Shown here: one piece after another, positions 1-13,080 of the stretch
Numbering within the stretch: position 1 is the stretch's first letter
Layout of the letters: every line of letters starts with the position of its first letter
Assembly: GCA_033439795.1 (NCBI GenBank)
Contig: JAUTDP010000006.1
Coordinates: 3,348,001 to 3,412,000, forward strand
Source: Sordaria brevicollis
Lineage: Eukaryota > Ascomycota > Sordariomycetes > Sordariales > Sordariaceae
Direction of reading: 5' to 3'
DNA length: 64,000 nucleotides
Notes under the pieces: generated by a model
The model's input: only the letters and a program-made list of their open reading frames with translations
Told to the model about the DNA's origin: nothing
Databases searched by the model: none
Position numbers and translations under genes: made by a program

Positions 1-3000
1 TCTTTTTTAATAAATTCGTTATAATATATAATAACGATATTAAATAAAAACTTCGCAATAATCCGAATATTATTTAGTACGAAATTATTAATATACTTTT
101 TACCGAATATAATTAATAATTAAAGGGATTTTAAACCGCTACAATTATATATAATAAAGAAGACCCAATTAAATTCTTCGAATAAATTTATATAATTTTT
201 AATTCTTATTAAAATTAAAAAGCGGCTTTCGATAAATTTGCCCGTATACGCTAAAAGGATAGCGAATTATTTACTACCTTTTTAACTAATTTTAATAACG
301 AAATATTTAAAATAAGCGGTTATTTATAAGAGAACCCCGCTAAATTAAATTATTTTTACTACGCTTTTAATAAGAAATAATATAATAAAATATTTATAAT
401 TACTTTTTCTAACGATTATTATAAATATTTTAAATAATTTTAATACTATATATTTAAATACGAATAAATAGCAAAATTTAAGGAAGATTACTATCGATAT
501 TAATATAATTAAAAAAGTAAAATTAAAAGTAACGGATTTTATATCCCCGGCGCTACTTCTATTAATTATCCTACTATTCTTTATATTCTATATATCGCGC
601 TCCGTTTTATTCTTATAACTTTTATTTAACGTTTAATTAATATAAATAGAAATACTATTATAAGTATTATACGTATAATTTATAATCGAAGCGGACGAAA
701 TCGAAATAATTCTAATATAAGCGTTTTTATTTCCGCTTCTATTAAGCGTATTAAATAAATATTAGACGAAGAGCGCTAATATCATCGAAATAATAATTTA
801 TATATACGTTATAGCGCTTCCGGATATTGTATTTTAGCCTATTTATACCGGCTAGCTATTCCCCCTTCTTCTAGCAAAATACGTATTTAAATTATTATTA
901 TTAAAATCCTTCTACTTTTAAAAAATGACGATAATAATGAAGTTTATAATTCCGCCCCCGAATAATAAGTAAAAACCTAATTCTAATATAAAATCGGGCC
1001 CCGGAGCCGGAAATAAAAGTATTAAATAAAATAAAGGATTTTAAATTAAAGATAGAAATAAAACCTATTTTAATTCTATTTATTATTAATAATCGTAATT
1101 TATTTTATATTTTCGTTAATAAAGGTTATTAATATTATACTATAATTAATAAAAAAATTATTAAAGAGCTTTAAATCCTAATTATCCCTATTCTACTTCG
1201 TATTATAAAAGGAACGTTTACTACTATAAAAGGAATTTTTATCTAAAGTATAATCCAATTTTTAATTAAAATAAATAATTATATTTATTCTATTTACGCT
1301 TATATCGTCCTATTATTCGAATTTCCTATTATATTAAATAAACTTTAATTTAAAATTATACGAATATACTCCGTCCCTTACGAAAAACGCCTATTTATAA
1401 GCGTTATTAATTATTAAATTCCTTACGTTAATAGAAAATAAATATTTAATATACCGCTTATTACCGATTTAAAATCTATTATATATATTTTAATTACTAC
1501 TTTTATAAATTACGTACGTAAATAAAAAAAGGAATTTAATAATCGAATAATTAAAAAAGCTATTTTCGCGGTTAGTTTAAAAGACGTCGAAAAGGCGTTA
1601 AAGTTAAAGAAAGTATATACCGAAGTAGAATTAAAGGCGAAAATCCCTAAAAAATATTATAACTTAATATTATTTTAAATAAAAGAGAACGTTAATAAAT
1701 TAAACCCTTATTATCTTAGTATAGATTATAAAATCGTAATTAAAAAAAATAAAAATAATAAAGAATTTTCTATCCTATTCGGACCGTTTTATAATATAAT
1801 GAAGGAAGAACTTTTAATTTTTAAAAAGACGTTAAAGGATTTATTAAATAAAAGGTTTATTTAAATTAATAATTTAAAAGCGGGGGCTCTAATTTTATTT
1901 ATATATAAACCCGGAAGTGGATTCCGCTTTTATTATAATTATTATATATTTAACGCTATTACGAAAATAGATTATTATTTATTACCGCTAATTAAAAATA
2001 TATTCTACACCCTAAAAGGAATAAAATAGTATATTAAAGTAAATATTGTATAAACCTTTTATAAAATTCGTATAATAAAAGGAAAGGAAAGGAAAATAAT
2101 ATTTCGGACGCGGTATAAATTATTCGAATAGTTAATTATATTATTTAGGTTAAATAACGCGCTGGCTACGTTTTAATAATATATTAATTATATTTTCCGC
2201 GATTATTTAAATATATTTTATACTGCTTATATAAACGATATATTTATTTACTCCTTGGGCTCTTTAGAAGACTACGAACGAAAAGTACGTTTAATCCTCA
2301 TTAAGTTTTTAAAAACCGGCTTCTATTTAAATCTAAATAAATATAAATTTAATATAAAGAAAATTAAATATTTAAATTTTATTATCTATATTAGCGTTAG
2401 CGTATAAATTAACCCCGAAAAGGTTAAAGCGATTTTAAATTAATTTCCCCTTATTTTTTAAAAGGGTATATAGAATTTCCTAAGGTTTATTAATTATTAT
2501 TATATATTTATCCTCCAATTTTTAAAAATAGTTACCCCCTTATTAAAATTAATTAATAAAGGGGTTATTTTTAAATAAATTAAAAAATATAAAAGCGCTT
2601 TTCAACTTTTAAAAACCTTATTTATAAGAATTCCAATTTTAACGGAATTTAACCCAAATAAAAAAATATTCTTAAAAATAAATTATAATAAATTTATCCT
2701 AAGCGGAATTATTTCCTAAGAAGTAAACGAAAATGGTAAGGATATAATTCGCAAAATTATAAACTTCTATTCCTAGAAATTTAACTTTACTGAATGGAAT
2801 TACCCTATTTATAATAAAGAAATATTTATTATTATTAATTATTTAGAATAATAATTAGCGGAATTATAAAATTATAAATTATTTACTATTTTAACGGATT
2901 ATTAGAACTTCGAATATTTTATAAAATTAAAAAGACTTTCGGAATAATAAGCGTAGTAAACGGAATACCTCTCTTAATTTAACTTTTAAATTGAATATAA

Positions 3001-4860
3001 GCCCGGTAAAAACGGAATAATCCCTAATACCCTTTCTTAACGAAATTAAAATATATTTACGGATTAAAACCGCGAAATATAAAATATTTAAATAATATTA
3101 AATTCTACTCTCGAAAATTATATTCCGCTCTATATTTTAGCGGCCTAAGTAATCTATTCGGGGAGGGAAGGTATAAACGTATTTAAAAATCCGGATTTAT
3201 AATAATTTTAATTATAAATAGAACCCTACGATTCCTTATATTAATAAGTAAAGGAAATTATCCTTTATAACGACCATTACCTTAACCCGTCCTTAAAATT
3301 TAAAATCCAAATCGTAGATTACTTTATCGATTCCTTTAGCCGCCTTCGTTATTAAAACCGTTTTTAAATATTAAAAGCCCCCGTATATATTAAATCCGAA
3401 TTAATTATATTATTTAATAACGATTAATATTTTAACGTCCTTTATATTATTTTAATTTAAATTATTTATAATTCGTATATATTAGGATATTTTAGTAAAG
3501 AAGGTACTATTATAATATTCTTTCGGTACTTTTATTAATTTCTTCTAAATTCTTACGTCCGGTAATTCTTCTACAACTACTATACCTATAATTCTATAAA
3601 AGTTTAGAAGGAATAGAAGAAAGGCCTTTTATATTTATTACCAATCTTAGAACAATTTAATAAAAATATATAAATAAACTTTATTACCGATTTTCTAAAA
3701 TTTAACGGCAATACTTATTTCTAAGTTATAAAGGACAAATTTAGTAAAATTATATTTTTTAAACCTATACCCTCTATAAAAGTTAAATTCTACGCCGAAC
3801 GCTTCCTCCTATATTTTATTTATTATTATAATTTCCTAAGGTTTATTATTAACGATCGTAATTTTAATTAAATTAATTATTTTTAAGCCAAATTATATAA
3901 ATTCTTAAGTATTAAACGTCTATTTAATACTATTTATTATTTATAAACCGATAAAGGCCCAGAGCGTATAAATTAAGAAATTTACGCCTATTTATATACA
4001 ATTGTTAATTATATTTAAAATAATTAAAATAAATAATACCCTATAGCGTAATTAATTATTAATAACCGAATTAACACTTCGATAAGTATATTTCCGTTCT
4101 TTATTACTTACGGGTTCGACCCCGAATTCCCAATCTCCGTAATCGAAAACCCCTCCGATTATTAACCTTTACCTCAATCCTCTAAAAAGCGGGCTTAGGA
4201 ATTCGTCAAAAAGCTATAGTAAATTATAAATTTATATTAAACTACTATAGCGGCTATTATTTAAAAATAAAAGAAATTCGCCAACCGTAATTAATAACCC
4301 GTAGAACGCTTCGTAATTAAGGATAAAATCTAATTCAATTTTAAAAATTATATTACCGACCGTCTAAAAAAGAAACTCGATTAACTCTATACGAAATATA
4401 CCGTTTCGAAAATATTATCTCCCTATATAATCGAATTATCCGGACTTCCCCGCGCTATTTATAATATTTTTTACGTTAATTTCCTACGTAAAATTATTAA
4501 TAACCCTCTTTCTAAATAAAAGTTTATCGATAAATAGCCCTTAATTATTGAAATTAAAAGAAAATTGGAATATTAAATAAAAGAAATTCTCTACACTAAT
4601 ATTATTAAAAAGAAAAGAAGCCTAATAAAAGAGGTTTTAATTAAATAGAAAGGATATTAAGATTTAATATAAGAACCGCTAAAGAATTTTAAAAATATTA
4701 TCGCTTTAAACGAATTTAAAATTTAATATAATTTAATAATGGATAATAATAGCTTAATCGATTAATATATTAAAAAATTCCTATAAAAAACTACGAATAG
4801 GGCGAAATATATTACGAACGGAGTAGGGGATTTTCAAATACGGATTAAAATAAATAATAA
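1..4860 (+). pseudogene. gag-pol relic of element A1
   Basis: This is a heavily stop-interrupted gag-pol frame. The best-preserved stretch, at 1,801-2,036, reads as a Ty3-type reverse transcriptase N-terminal region: an acidic/Lys lead-in, then a PILF-like segment, a Pro-Gly-rich turn and the conserved aromatic FYYNY-like block. Further on, 3.8-4.1 kb shows an integrase core pattern with a TDKGPER-like segment, and 4.5-4.75 kb shows the KGY...PLKNFKN-like pattern of a chromodomain. Stops are nearly all TAA/TAG at positions that were probably CAA/CAG or TGG. No functional product is possible. The domain order protease-RT-RNaseH-integrase marks Ty3/gypsy rather than copia. Confidence 0.8.
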
Positions 4861-4899
4861 ATTAATTAGGGCGGAGCCCCGGTAAAATTAATAATTAAT

Positions 4900-6180
4900 T
4901 TAATTCAAATATCTTTTATTAAATTATCTTCTATTACTTTTAATATAAATTCTTTAATAATAATTTCCTTTTCCTCTTTATAATTAAATATATAAGTATT
5001 AATAAAATTATAAACGTTTAAAGGTTTACGGACGCGGTAACGAAAAATAGAAAGCGTAGAACGGTAATTCTCCGGGCGCGAAGGCTTAACGGCAATAAAA
5101 GAAGAGGAAAATAAAAGATAAATATTATATTTAAAGTAAATACCTAAGGGGAAACGTTATATTTCCTACTATTTAAATTTATTATATTATTTTTTATTAT
5201 TTCCTTCGACCTCTTTTCCCTTTTTTCTCTTCTTCGCTGACGGAGGCTAAACGGCAATAACTTCTTTAATAATAGCGGTAATAATAATAATAACGGTATC
5301 GGTAGTAGTAATATCGGCGGCGGCGGCTTCGGCGTCGGCGGCGTAGATATTATAATCCTCGATTAAATAATTGAAATTTACGCGTTAATTACCTATTTAC
5401 TTTACTTTCTCTATATTAATTATTAAATTAAATAATTACTCCCTAAAATTCTCGAATTTACAAATTTATTCTTTAAGAGTTTAGATTTCCGTAATATTAG
5501 CCGAATTATTAATAATCTTAATAAAAGAAGAAGGCTCCGTAAGAGGCATTTTAACGGTAATTTAATTAATAAAGCTATTAAATTGTATTAATAATTTAAA
5601 AAACCGTTGGGTAAAAAAAAAAAAGAAACTTACGTAAGAATAAAGCTTTATTTCTTTAAAATTTAAAATCCTAATAAGATTTTAAACGTAGCGAAATAAC
5701 CGTCGTAGGAATTTTTAAATATATACCCTTCGGTATATTAAGCCTTAAAGGCGGATTAAATTTAAATAAAAATAAATTTGTAACCTTTATAGGCGTATTA
5801 ATAAAGTAAATATATGGAAATAAAAGAGCCCTTATTAGGTATAATATAATTATATTTATTAATTAAGTAGCTTTTATATTAAAAATTTTAAGGTTTAACC
5901 CCGGATAAAATATATTTGTAAATATTATTGAGAATAGATTTATTAATTATGCTAGCGGTAATAATATTAGGCCGAATTTAATAAGGCTTTGGCGGGGTAG
6001 CGGATTTAAAAATAGTAATTTTAATAACGCCTTTATTACGGCGAGAGGCGGGAATAAGAATAAATAGTAGGGTAAATAAGTTAGTAACTTCCTATAAGGC
6101 TAAGAATTTATAGAAGAGTTCGAATTAGGTAGTAGTAACGGGGGTATTTATTTTAATAGCGATTAATTAATAATTAATTA
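4900..6180 (-). pseudogene. Antisense extra frame of element A1 (copy of the better-kept frame in A2)
   Basis: Read on the minus strand, this block lines up with the plus-strand block 31,011-32,270 of A2. It runs antisense to gag-pol, between the end of pol and the 3' LTR. In A1 the start codon has decayed from ATG to ATA, but the same residue order is readable through several TAA/TAG codons. A Thr/Ala-rich, then basic (Lys/Arg) segment is coded near 5.2-5.35 kb. I do not recognise the product. It could be an accessory or antisense gene of the element. Confidence 0.5.
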
Positions 6181-6208
6181 ATACGCTTGTAAAAGGATTA
6201 ATAAGAAG

Positions 6209-6239
<31 letters not shown>

Positions 6240-6473
6240 GTATTAGAAATATATTCGGTACGCGCTAATAAGGGCGCGCGCCTATATTAATATTTATAAT
6301 TTTAATTATTCGATAAATTGAAGGAGGAAAGAGGAAAAAAAGAAAAAGAGGGAGAAAAGCGCGGGGTATATATTAGAGCGCGGTAATAACCTATCGTTTA
6401 ATATTTAAGGTCTATATAATTATATACCTACTTATATATAGTATTTTTAATTGGGGGAGAAGGGGGAGGCTAA

Positions 6474-6712
6474 TATTATAGGGCTAATACCCGTAATTGA
6501 ATTGATTGGCATTATTAATCGTACCGTTAGTCGGGCCGCCAATCGCGGTCCTTGCCGCTACGGTAAGCGGAATAGCCCGTACCCTAATCCTCAAAAGGAT
6601 AATTAGCTAATGCCGCCCAAAGGGCGCCTCCCTTCCTCCCTTTTTCTCTTCGTAGAACCTTATCGATTCGTTAAGACCCAGCATCTGTGCCAACTGTGCT
6701 GTGCCCCTTACA
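6474..6712 (+). repeat. 3' LTR of element A1
   Basis: This 239-bp LTR begins TATTATAGGG (TG mutated to TA) after a purine-rich polypurine tract at about 6,452-6,470, and ends CCCCTTACA. It matches the two A2 LTRs (30,447-30,684 and 37,635-37,872) in reverse complement. Its right third is only lightly mutated, so original CpA sites are still visible. Confidence 0.88.
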
Positions 6713-9700
6713 GCCGCAACCTAAGCTTCCAACCTCGAAATTACTAATAAAAATAAAGAAATTTAAGAAGAGGAAATTAGTATCTTAACCTCTAACCTTA
6801 CTACTATAATTAAATAAAATTATAATTCCAATAAGACTAATTACGCCCAACGCTCTAAAAATTACGAAAACTTTATTAAGAACGATACTTTAATTCGAAA
6901 CCGTATATAAACCACCGTTTTAAAGGCCCTACGCTCTAATTATATAGGCGATACCTATACGATTTTATAATAGTACGCTAACCTTAAAGATACTATACTC
7001 TACCGCGAAGAATATTCTCTATTTAAAATACGTTAAGAATATTACAATTATATAAAATTTTTACTAAACGAACCCCGTAAGCGTAATAACGGTTTTTAAA
7101 CCTAAATTAACGGTTGGGAAATTATTATAATTAATTCCTAAAAGTATAAAATCCCTAAAATTATATTAACTATAATTTAATTCTAAAATATTTATAATAC
7201 TTTATAAGTTATTAAACCCCTTTAAATTTATACTATTATTAAAAAGTTTAAAGAAAAAGCGTACGCCAATATTTTAAATTTCCGCCTTATATTTAAATAT
7301 TTCCGCTTTAAAGTATTGCATAAACGCCCTTTTATTACAGCTCTATTATTAAAGGGTTATAGAAATACATTCGGTATAGGACTAACTTTTAAAAGTTTAT
7401 AGGATAGCGATATTAAGGGCGAGGACGCTCCTCCTAATAGGGTTTTAATTAATAGCTAGAATTCTATTTAAGTAGGCTAAAATTCTATTTATACTTCTTA
7501 ATATATTAATAATAATAATATATCCTAAAAGAGAAGGTATAGTATTTTTAAAGCGTATAGAAGCGCGTTAAGTCGAAAGGCCGCCCTTTTAGCTTTATTT
7601 ACTAATCCTATAATAAAAACCCTAAGAATTCGCTATAAAGTATATTAATAGGGTATTTATATTATTAAATATTATTAATATTTATTCCTAGAGAAGGTTA
7701 TTAACCTTAAATAAAAATCTACTCTTTAAATTAAGGTTAGAGTTACTAAAAACCTATTCGATAATAAGGATTTTAAGAAAGAAATTAATAAATTATAATA
7801 GGAAACTATTCAAATTTTAAACTCTAACCTTAATAATACCCTTATTAGTAATAATTACTCTATTTAATTTTCTAGCGAAAATTTACTAATAATACCGGTC
7901 TATATAATAGCTGTATATTAAGCGGCTCTTTAAATAAGAAATAAGTACGTAGATTTATACCCTCTTAAAAATTACGTAATTTTCGATTCGGGGAGTTTTT
8001 TATATATTTTTAACCAAATTACTTATTTTATTAACTTTTATTACGTTCTTTATAATAATAGCCTATAGGTTAGAAATTTACGTATTCTTATTAAAGAATA
8101 TAGCGATATTAATATTTTAATTAATAATGTTTCTAGCCTACGCACCCTTCGTTTTTATAACGTAGCCTTTTACCCTAATTTTATAATTAATTTTATTTCT
8201 TTATATTTATTTCGAAAAATTAATTTTTATTAAAATTAATAACCTCCTACTAATTACTTACGGTCCTTAAACGATTCTTTCTTTTATTATTTTTCAATTC
8301 TATACCGCCAAACCATTTTCGAACGCTTATTTAAATAAATCTTTAAAGCCTCTTTTTATATTAGGCGTAACCGCTTCAATTCTATTAATGGCTATAAATA
8401 CTATAAGAAAGAAGTTATTATTTAATACTACCGCTTCGGCTATTTAAATCCTTAAATTTTCGACTACTTTTCTAACGTTATTAATACGCGTTTTAAAGGC
8501 CTTTTTATAATATATTATAATATATATATAATTTTAAAAATTAAATATTAAGTTAATAAAAGACTTTGAAACCGCGGTTTTAACCCGGGGGAGAAATTCG
8601 CTATTAATTTCCTCGATTATATAGAAAGCCGCCGCGGCTATACTAGCGCTATATTAATTATTTATAAATATATTAATTATATTTAGGATTATTATATATT
8701 TAATCGACGTACCGAAATAATTACCAATTTCCTTAATAACCTATTTAATATCTTTAAAAAACGCTACAACATTACTATTAAAATTATCGAATATAATAAC
8801 GAAATTAACAAGTCCTATATAATATAAAAGCTATTTATATTAAATAATATAATTATAGAGCCCTCGGCCCCTTATATTTAAATATAAAATAGTAGCGCCG
8901 AGCGTTCGGGGGGTATAATTAAAGAAAGGATTAGCGTAATATAAAAGAATATTCATTTTACTATAAATCTATAATTAAATATTATAATTATAGCCGTTTA
9001 TTTAATAAATAAATCCTTAAAATTTCTTTATAATTAATTCTCCCTATACGAACGTTTTTATATTTTTATTACCTAACGAAATAATTATTTATTTCCACGG
9101 CGCTTAAATATTTTTTATTTACGAATTTATAATTATAAAATATATACTATAATTCCCGCTACTTAAAAGAAGGAATAACGCCGTTAAAAATTTAATCTTA
9201 AAATATAAATCGATTACTTTATTAAATATATAGCGTTATTAATTTATTATATTTAAAATCCGATTACTAATATAATAATTTATATACGCGACGTACTCTT
9301 TAACGAAGATATTATATTTTTAAGGGAAGTTCTTATTAAAGCCTAGTCTTTAAAGATTTCTTTAAATAAATTCGTAGAATTATTCTAGAATTATAATTAA
9401 ATACCCACTATAAATCTACTAATCGAAGACTTCTTTTTTAAGCATTAGGAGGATATTAAAATTATTAAAATATTTAGTTCTCTATTAGAATTAGAAGAGG
9501 ATCCTCCACCTCTATAAGTACTTAACGAAATTTTTACTTTTATAGAACTCCTTAATATTATATCCTCCTTTAGAGACTTAATATCCATCGATTTTATCCT
9601 AAATAATATTAGCTACTTATTACTTTTAAAAACTCTTAAAAATAGCCTTATACTTATATCTTTCTTTATATCCTTCTATATAAATAAATATATAAAAAAG

Positions 9701-11756
9701 GAAATATACCATAATTTTACTCCTTAGATAATAATTTTTAATGCCGGCCGTTTCTATTAATTTAAAATAATCTTTAACGGCAAATTAATTATTAAAATAA
9801 AGCTCGAGAAATTATAATATAATAATAAAATTATTATTAAAGAAGAATTCGATAATTTTATCTCTATAAGTAAAATAAATCGCATTTACCGGTTAAAATT
9901 ATTACTTCCTCTTAAAAATTATAAATTACTCAATACCTATATCCTTAATCAATTATTTAAATAAATTAAATAAATCTACCTTAATAATTATAAAGAAATA
10001 AAAACCTAAATTATTATTAACGTTAAAAAATTAAAAGTACGTAGGAAATAAATACTCAATTATATATAAATATATACGTATAAATTCTTTAAAAATAGGA
10101 GATTTAATAAAATTAAAGTAAAATTCGTTATACGTAGCAATTAATAAATAAAACGCGTAGGTTAAAAAACGTATATTTCTACCCTCGTTAAGCGCTCCTT
10201 TAAATTAATTATCTCTATCGCTATACGCTTTAATCTAGAATTTATTTAATATAATATAATTAATACCTTCGTTAATATAAATATAAATAAAGATATTTAT
10301 ATACGCTTCCTTCTAAATTACGAAATTCCGGGTAAGTTTCTTAAAATCCTTAAAGCCTTCTATAGGCTACGCCGCTCCCCACTCCTTTAGTAACGAAACT
10401 TTATAGCTATATTCGCCGCCTTAAATTTCTAATTATTCTTTAAAGAATTATATATCTTAATTAATAAAAATATCCTCGTATTCTATTACATCGATAATAT
10501 TATATTTATATACCACCCAAATAAAAAGGTTGAGGCTAAAACTTATATAAACGCCCTCAATTAACAATATTATATAACGGGGGGTAACGAATTTTAATAA
10601 TTCTTAAGGATCGAAATTATTCGCAATCGTATATAAAACAAAATTTAACTATCCTAACGGTCGTATATCGAAAAGATTTATAAATTAATAAACTTCTAAA
10701 TCCTAATAAATATCCCTATATTAAATATCGAATTCGTACCTTTCGAAAGTAAAGCCTTAAATAATTCTATATACCTCTATTAGGTTAAAATAGGGTCTAT
10801 TCTCTATATTACAATTATTATTAAATTAAACATTACCTTTATAGCCAATAAATTCTCTAAATACATTTATAACCCTAACCTAAACTATTATAAAGCGGTA
10901 AATAAAGCCATTTACTACTTATACGGAACCTCAAATCTAACTTTATACTTCAGTAATAATAATATTTTAAAGATTACTTTTAACGCTTTATTTACTAATA
11001 ATACCCTTAACCGTAAAAGCTCTTAAAATTTTACTATAAAGCTCTTTAATAAATTTATTTATTAGAGCGTAATTAAATAAATAACGGTTACTACGTTAAT
11101 TATAGAAGTAAAATTCTTAACCGTAAATTTAATAATAAAGGAAGTAATCTAGATAATAAAATTCATTAGGGGATTTATAGTAAAATTAGAAAATAAAATC
11201 CTAATAATCGATTATAATAATAAATAGACTATTAGAATATTAACCGTAGAAACTTTAAAATTATATATAAACCTCAAATATATTAATATTTATAAATACT
11301 AATTAAAATAAGAAATAACCGCTAGCAAAATTAATCTTAAATATTTAAAAATATTTAAAATACTTATAAACGATCTAATTAAAGTACTTACGGTTGAGAA
11401 ATATTAAAAATTCATTAAAATATTGGGAATAACTTCAATAAAAGGGATAGGGGAATAAAGGAAAAATAAGGGGATAAATTATATAGATTTTAATAATATT
11501 AATAAGGAAATAAACCTAAGAATAATAGTATAATGTAAATAGCTTTAAGAATTATATATTTAGAGTAATTTAGCAGCTTTACCCTAATTAGGGCTATAGC
11601 TAAGGGGGTGTATTAAAATAGGCAGGCTATATTTGGCCAATTAGGAAGTATCTCTATAAAAGGACTAGCTTCCTAGCTACCTATCTGATTATAGAGTTTT
11701 CCTATTACTCTGGCATCCCCAAACCCTCTTATAGAGGGCTCCAGAGTACACAATAC
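6713..11756 (+). mobile_element. Ty1/copia-type LTR retrotransposon, RIP-degraded, 5' LTR not in window
   Basis: In order there is a gag-like stretch (about 6.76-7.9 kb), a protease core with a clear Asp-Ser-Gly at about 7,986, an integrase region (8.2-9.0 kb), reverse transcriptase (about 9.8-10.8 kb) and RNase H (10.9-11.4 kb). Integrase before RT marks copia. The RT includes the copia LYGLRRSPL pattern near 10,345 and a YIDN-type catalytic box (from YVDD) near 10,478. The RNase H part retains a KSS...W pattern. Stops are RIP-like. The 5' LTR would lie left of element A1, which seems to have landed in the leader of this element. The frame is dead. Confidence 0.85.
11609..11756 (+). repeat. 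3' LTR of the copia element
   Basis: A polypurine tract (AAGGGGG) ends just before TGTATT at 11,609. The unit closes with AATACA at 11,756, so the ends are perfect 6-bp inverted repeats. It contains a TATAAAAGG-like box near 11,656. Unlike the internal region, its right half keeps CpA/TpG and is hardly RIPed. It ends about 160 bases upstream of the first in-frame ATG of the next gene, so it may contribute to that gene's promoter. Confidence 0.8.
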
Positions 11757-12111
11757 ACACACATCTCCACCATCAATTTAGCTGTGCAATCTGACACTCG
11801 GCGACCCCTCGCCAGCCTGGGCAGCTCAGCTTACGAGTCCGGATGCCAATGTCAACAATCACGACAGCTTGAGTCCACTTGTCATTTAAGGCTGAGCCCC
11901 TTTTCTCTTCTCTTTGATGGTTACCTTCTCCAATTCCATAAAGGACAACTTCCCAACTCCCTCCAACATCAGCCAACAACCACCAGACAGCTATCTTCAA
12001 CCGCGCCATAACCGTGAACCCCTCGTCAATACCAATACCAATACCAACACCGACATCACCACCAACACCGACCTCAACCTCACCCTCAACCTCACCCTCA
12101 CCTCCGAAACA

Positions 12112-12894
12112 ATGACATCCAAACGCGGCCTCACCTCCCCCGTCTCCTCCCCCGACCCCCCCTTCCTCTTCTCCCGCCCCGGCTCCCTAGTCTCCTGGCT
12201 CTACAACTGGTCCCCCCACCTCACCCCCGGCACCGGCCCCAACTCCGTCATCCAATTCGTCCCGATGCAATGGAACCACGTCCACATCGACTCGCTCCCC
12301 TCCCACTTATCCACCTGCTACCCGGACGTCGAATGCAACGGACAGCCGACGGTGTTGGGGTTCAATGAGCCGGAGTTGGTTGATCAGAGTAATATGCCGG
12401 TGGAGTTAGCTGCTGCCGAATGGGTGCGGGTGGTTGAGCCTTTGAGGCAGCAAGGGGTGCGGGCGGGGAGTCCCGGGATATCCTCGGCGCCGCAGGGGGT
12501 GGTCTGGCTTAAGGAATTCGTGGAAAAGATTCGCGAGCAGGGGAGTGATGTGGATTTCTGGTGTTTGCACTGGTACGGCCCGGCGGATTTGGGGGCGTTT
12601 TATGATTACATCTGGAGCGTGCATCACCAGCTTGGGCCGGAGAAGGGGGTGTGGATTACGGAGTTTGCTTGTACGAATTGGAACCAGGAGGAGCCGATAC
12701 CGAAAGAAGAGGTGGAGGGGTTTTGTAAGGAGGCTTGCAAGTATTTGGATACGTTGGAGTGGGTGGAGAGGTATGCGTGGTTTGGGGCGATGAGGCCGGA
12801 GACGATTGGGAATGTGGGACGGTGGGCTAGTTTGATTGGGGAGGAGGGGGGGTTGACGGAGTTGGGGGAGTGGTATAGGGATTGTGCTGAGTAG
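12112..12894 (+). CDS. GH128-family (Asl1-like) beta-1,3-glucanase, probably without signal peptide
   Basis: The protein is 260 aa if translation starts at ATG 12,112 (A at -3). The same open frame extends upstream to ATG 11,917 (325 aa), but that part is a low-complexity Asn/Thr/Leu stretch coded by a C-rich minisatellite, so I prefer the inner start. The Asl1-type glycosyl hydrolase fold is shown by KRGL near the N-terminus, GFNEPE with the presumed acid/base Glu at residue 86, HWYG at about 153, and WITEF with the presumed nucleophile Glu at residue 184. Family members hydrolyse beta-1,3-glucan, usually in the cell wall. No signal peptide is seen from either start. The gene converges tail to tail on a second GH128 gene. 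Both key acids are intact, so it is probably active. Confidence 0.82.
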   Translation: MTSKRGLTSPVSSPDPPFLFSRPGSLVSWLYNWSPHLTPGTGPNSVIQFVPMQWNHVHIDSLPSHLSTCYPDVECNGQPTVLGFNEPELVDQSNMPVELAAAEWVRVVEPLRQQGVRAGSPGISSAPQGVVWLKEFVEKIREQGSDVDFWCLHWYGPADLGAFYDYIWSVHHQLGPEKGVWITEFACTNWNQEEPIPKEEVEGFCKEACKYLDTLEWVERYAWFGAMRPETIGNVGRWASLIGEEGGLTELGEWYRDCAE

Positions 12895-13080
12895 GTAGGC
12901 CGTAAGGCCGTGGATGGCAATATGGGAGGGGGGCGGTAGAGGAGGTTGGAAGGTATCGATCGATGCGAGTGATGGAAAGCGGGTGGCCGGACGAGAGCAG
13001 AGAAGGACCGGGCCGAGTTGAGCGTGAACAAATGCGCTGAATTACCCAAGACCGAATACACCAAAACCACTCAAAGCCTA

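Larger units (their letters stand above)
1..6712 (+). mobile_element. Ty3/gypsy chromovirus-like LTR retrotransposon A1, RIP-degraded, 5' end off window
   Basis: This is the plus-strand copy of a family whose complete copy (A2) lies inverted at 30,447-37,872. In order it holds gag-like sequence from the window edge, protease and reverse transcriptase (around 1.8-2.0 kb), RNase H, integrase (about 3.5-4.3 kb), a chromodomain-like tail (about 4.5-4.8 kb), an antisense extra frame, a purine tract, and a 3' LTR. Almost all Gln and Trp codons have become stops, and CpA/TpG is nearly absent, as expected for RIP. By comparison with A2 (7.43 kb), about 0.7 kb including the 5' LTR lies left of the window. 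It appears to have inserted into the copia element that starts at 6,713. Confidence 0.88.

Noticed and set aside
6210..6236. (AAT)n microsatellite in A1 as a functional element
   Set aside because: Simple AT-rich slippage product inside RIPed DNA; nothing supports a role.
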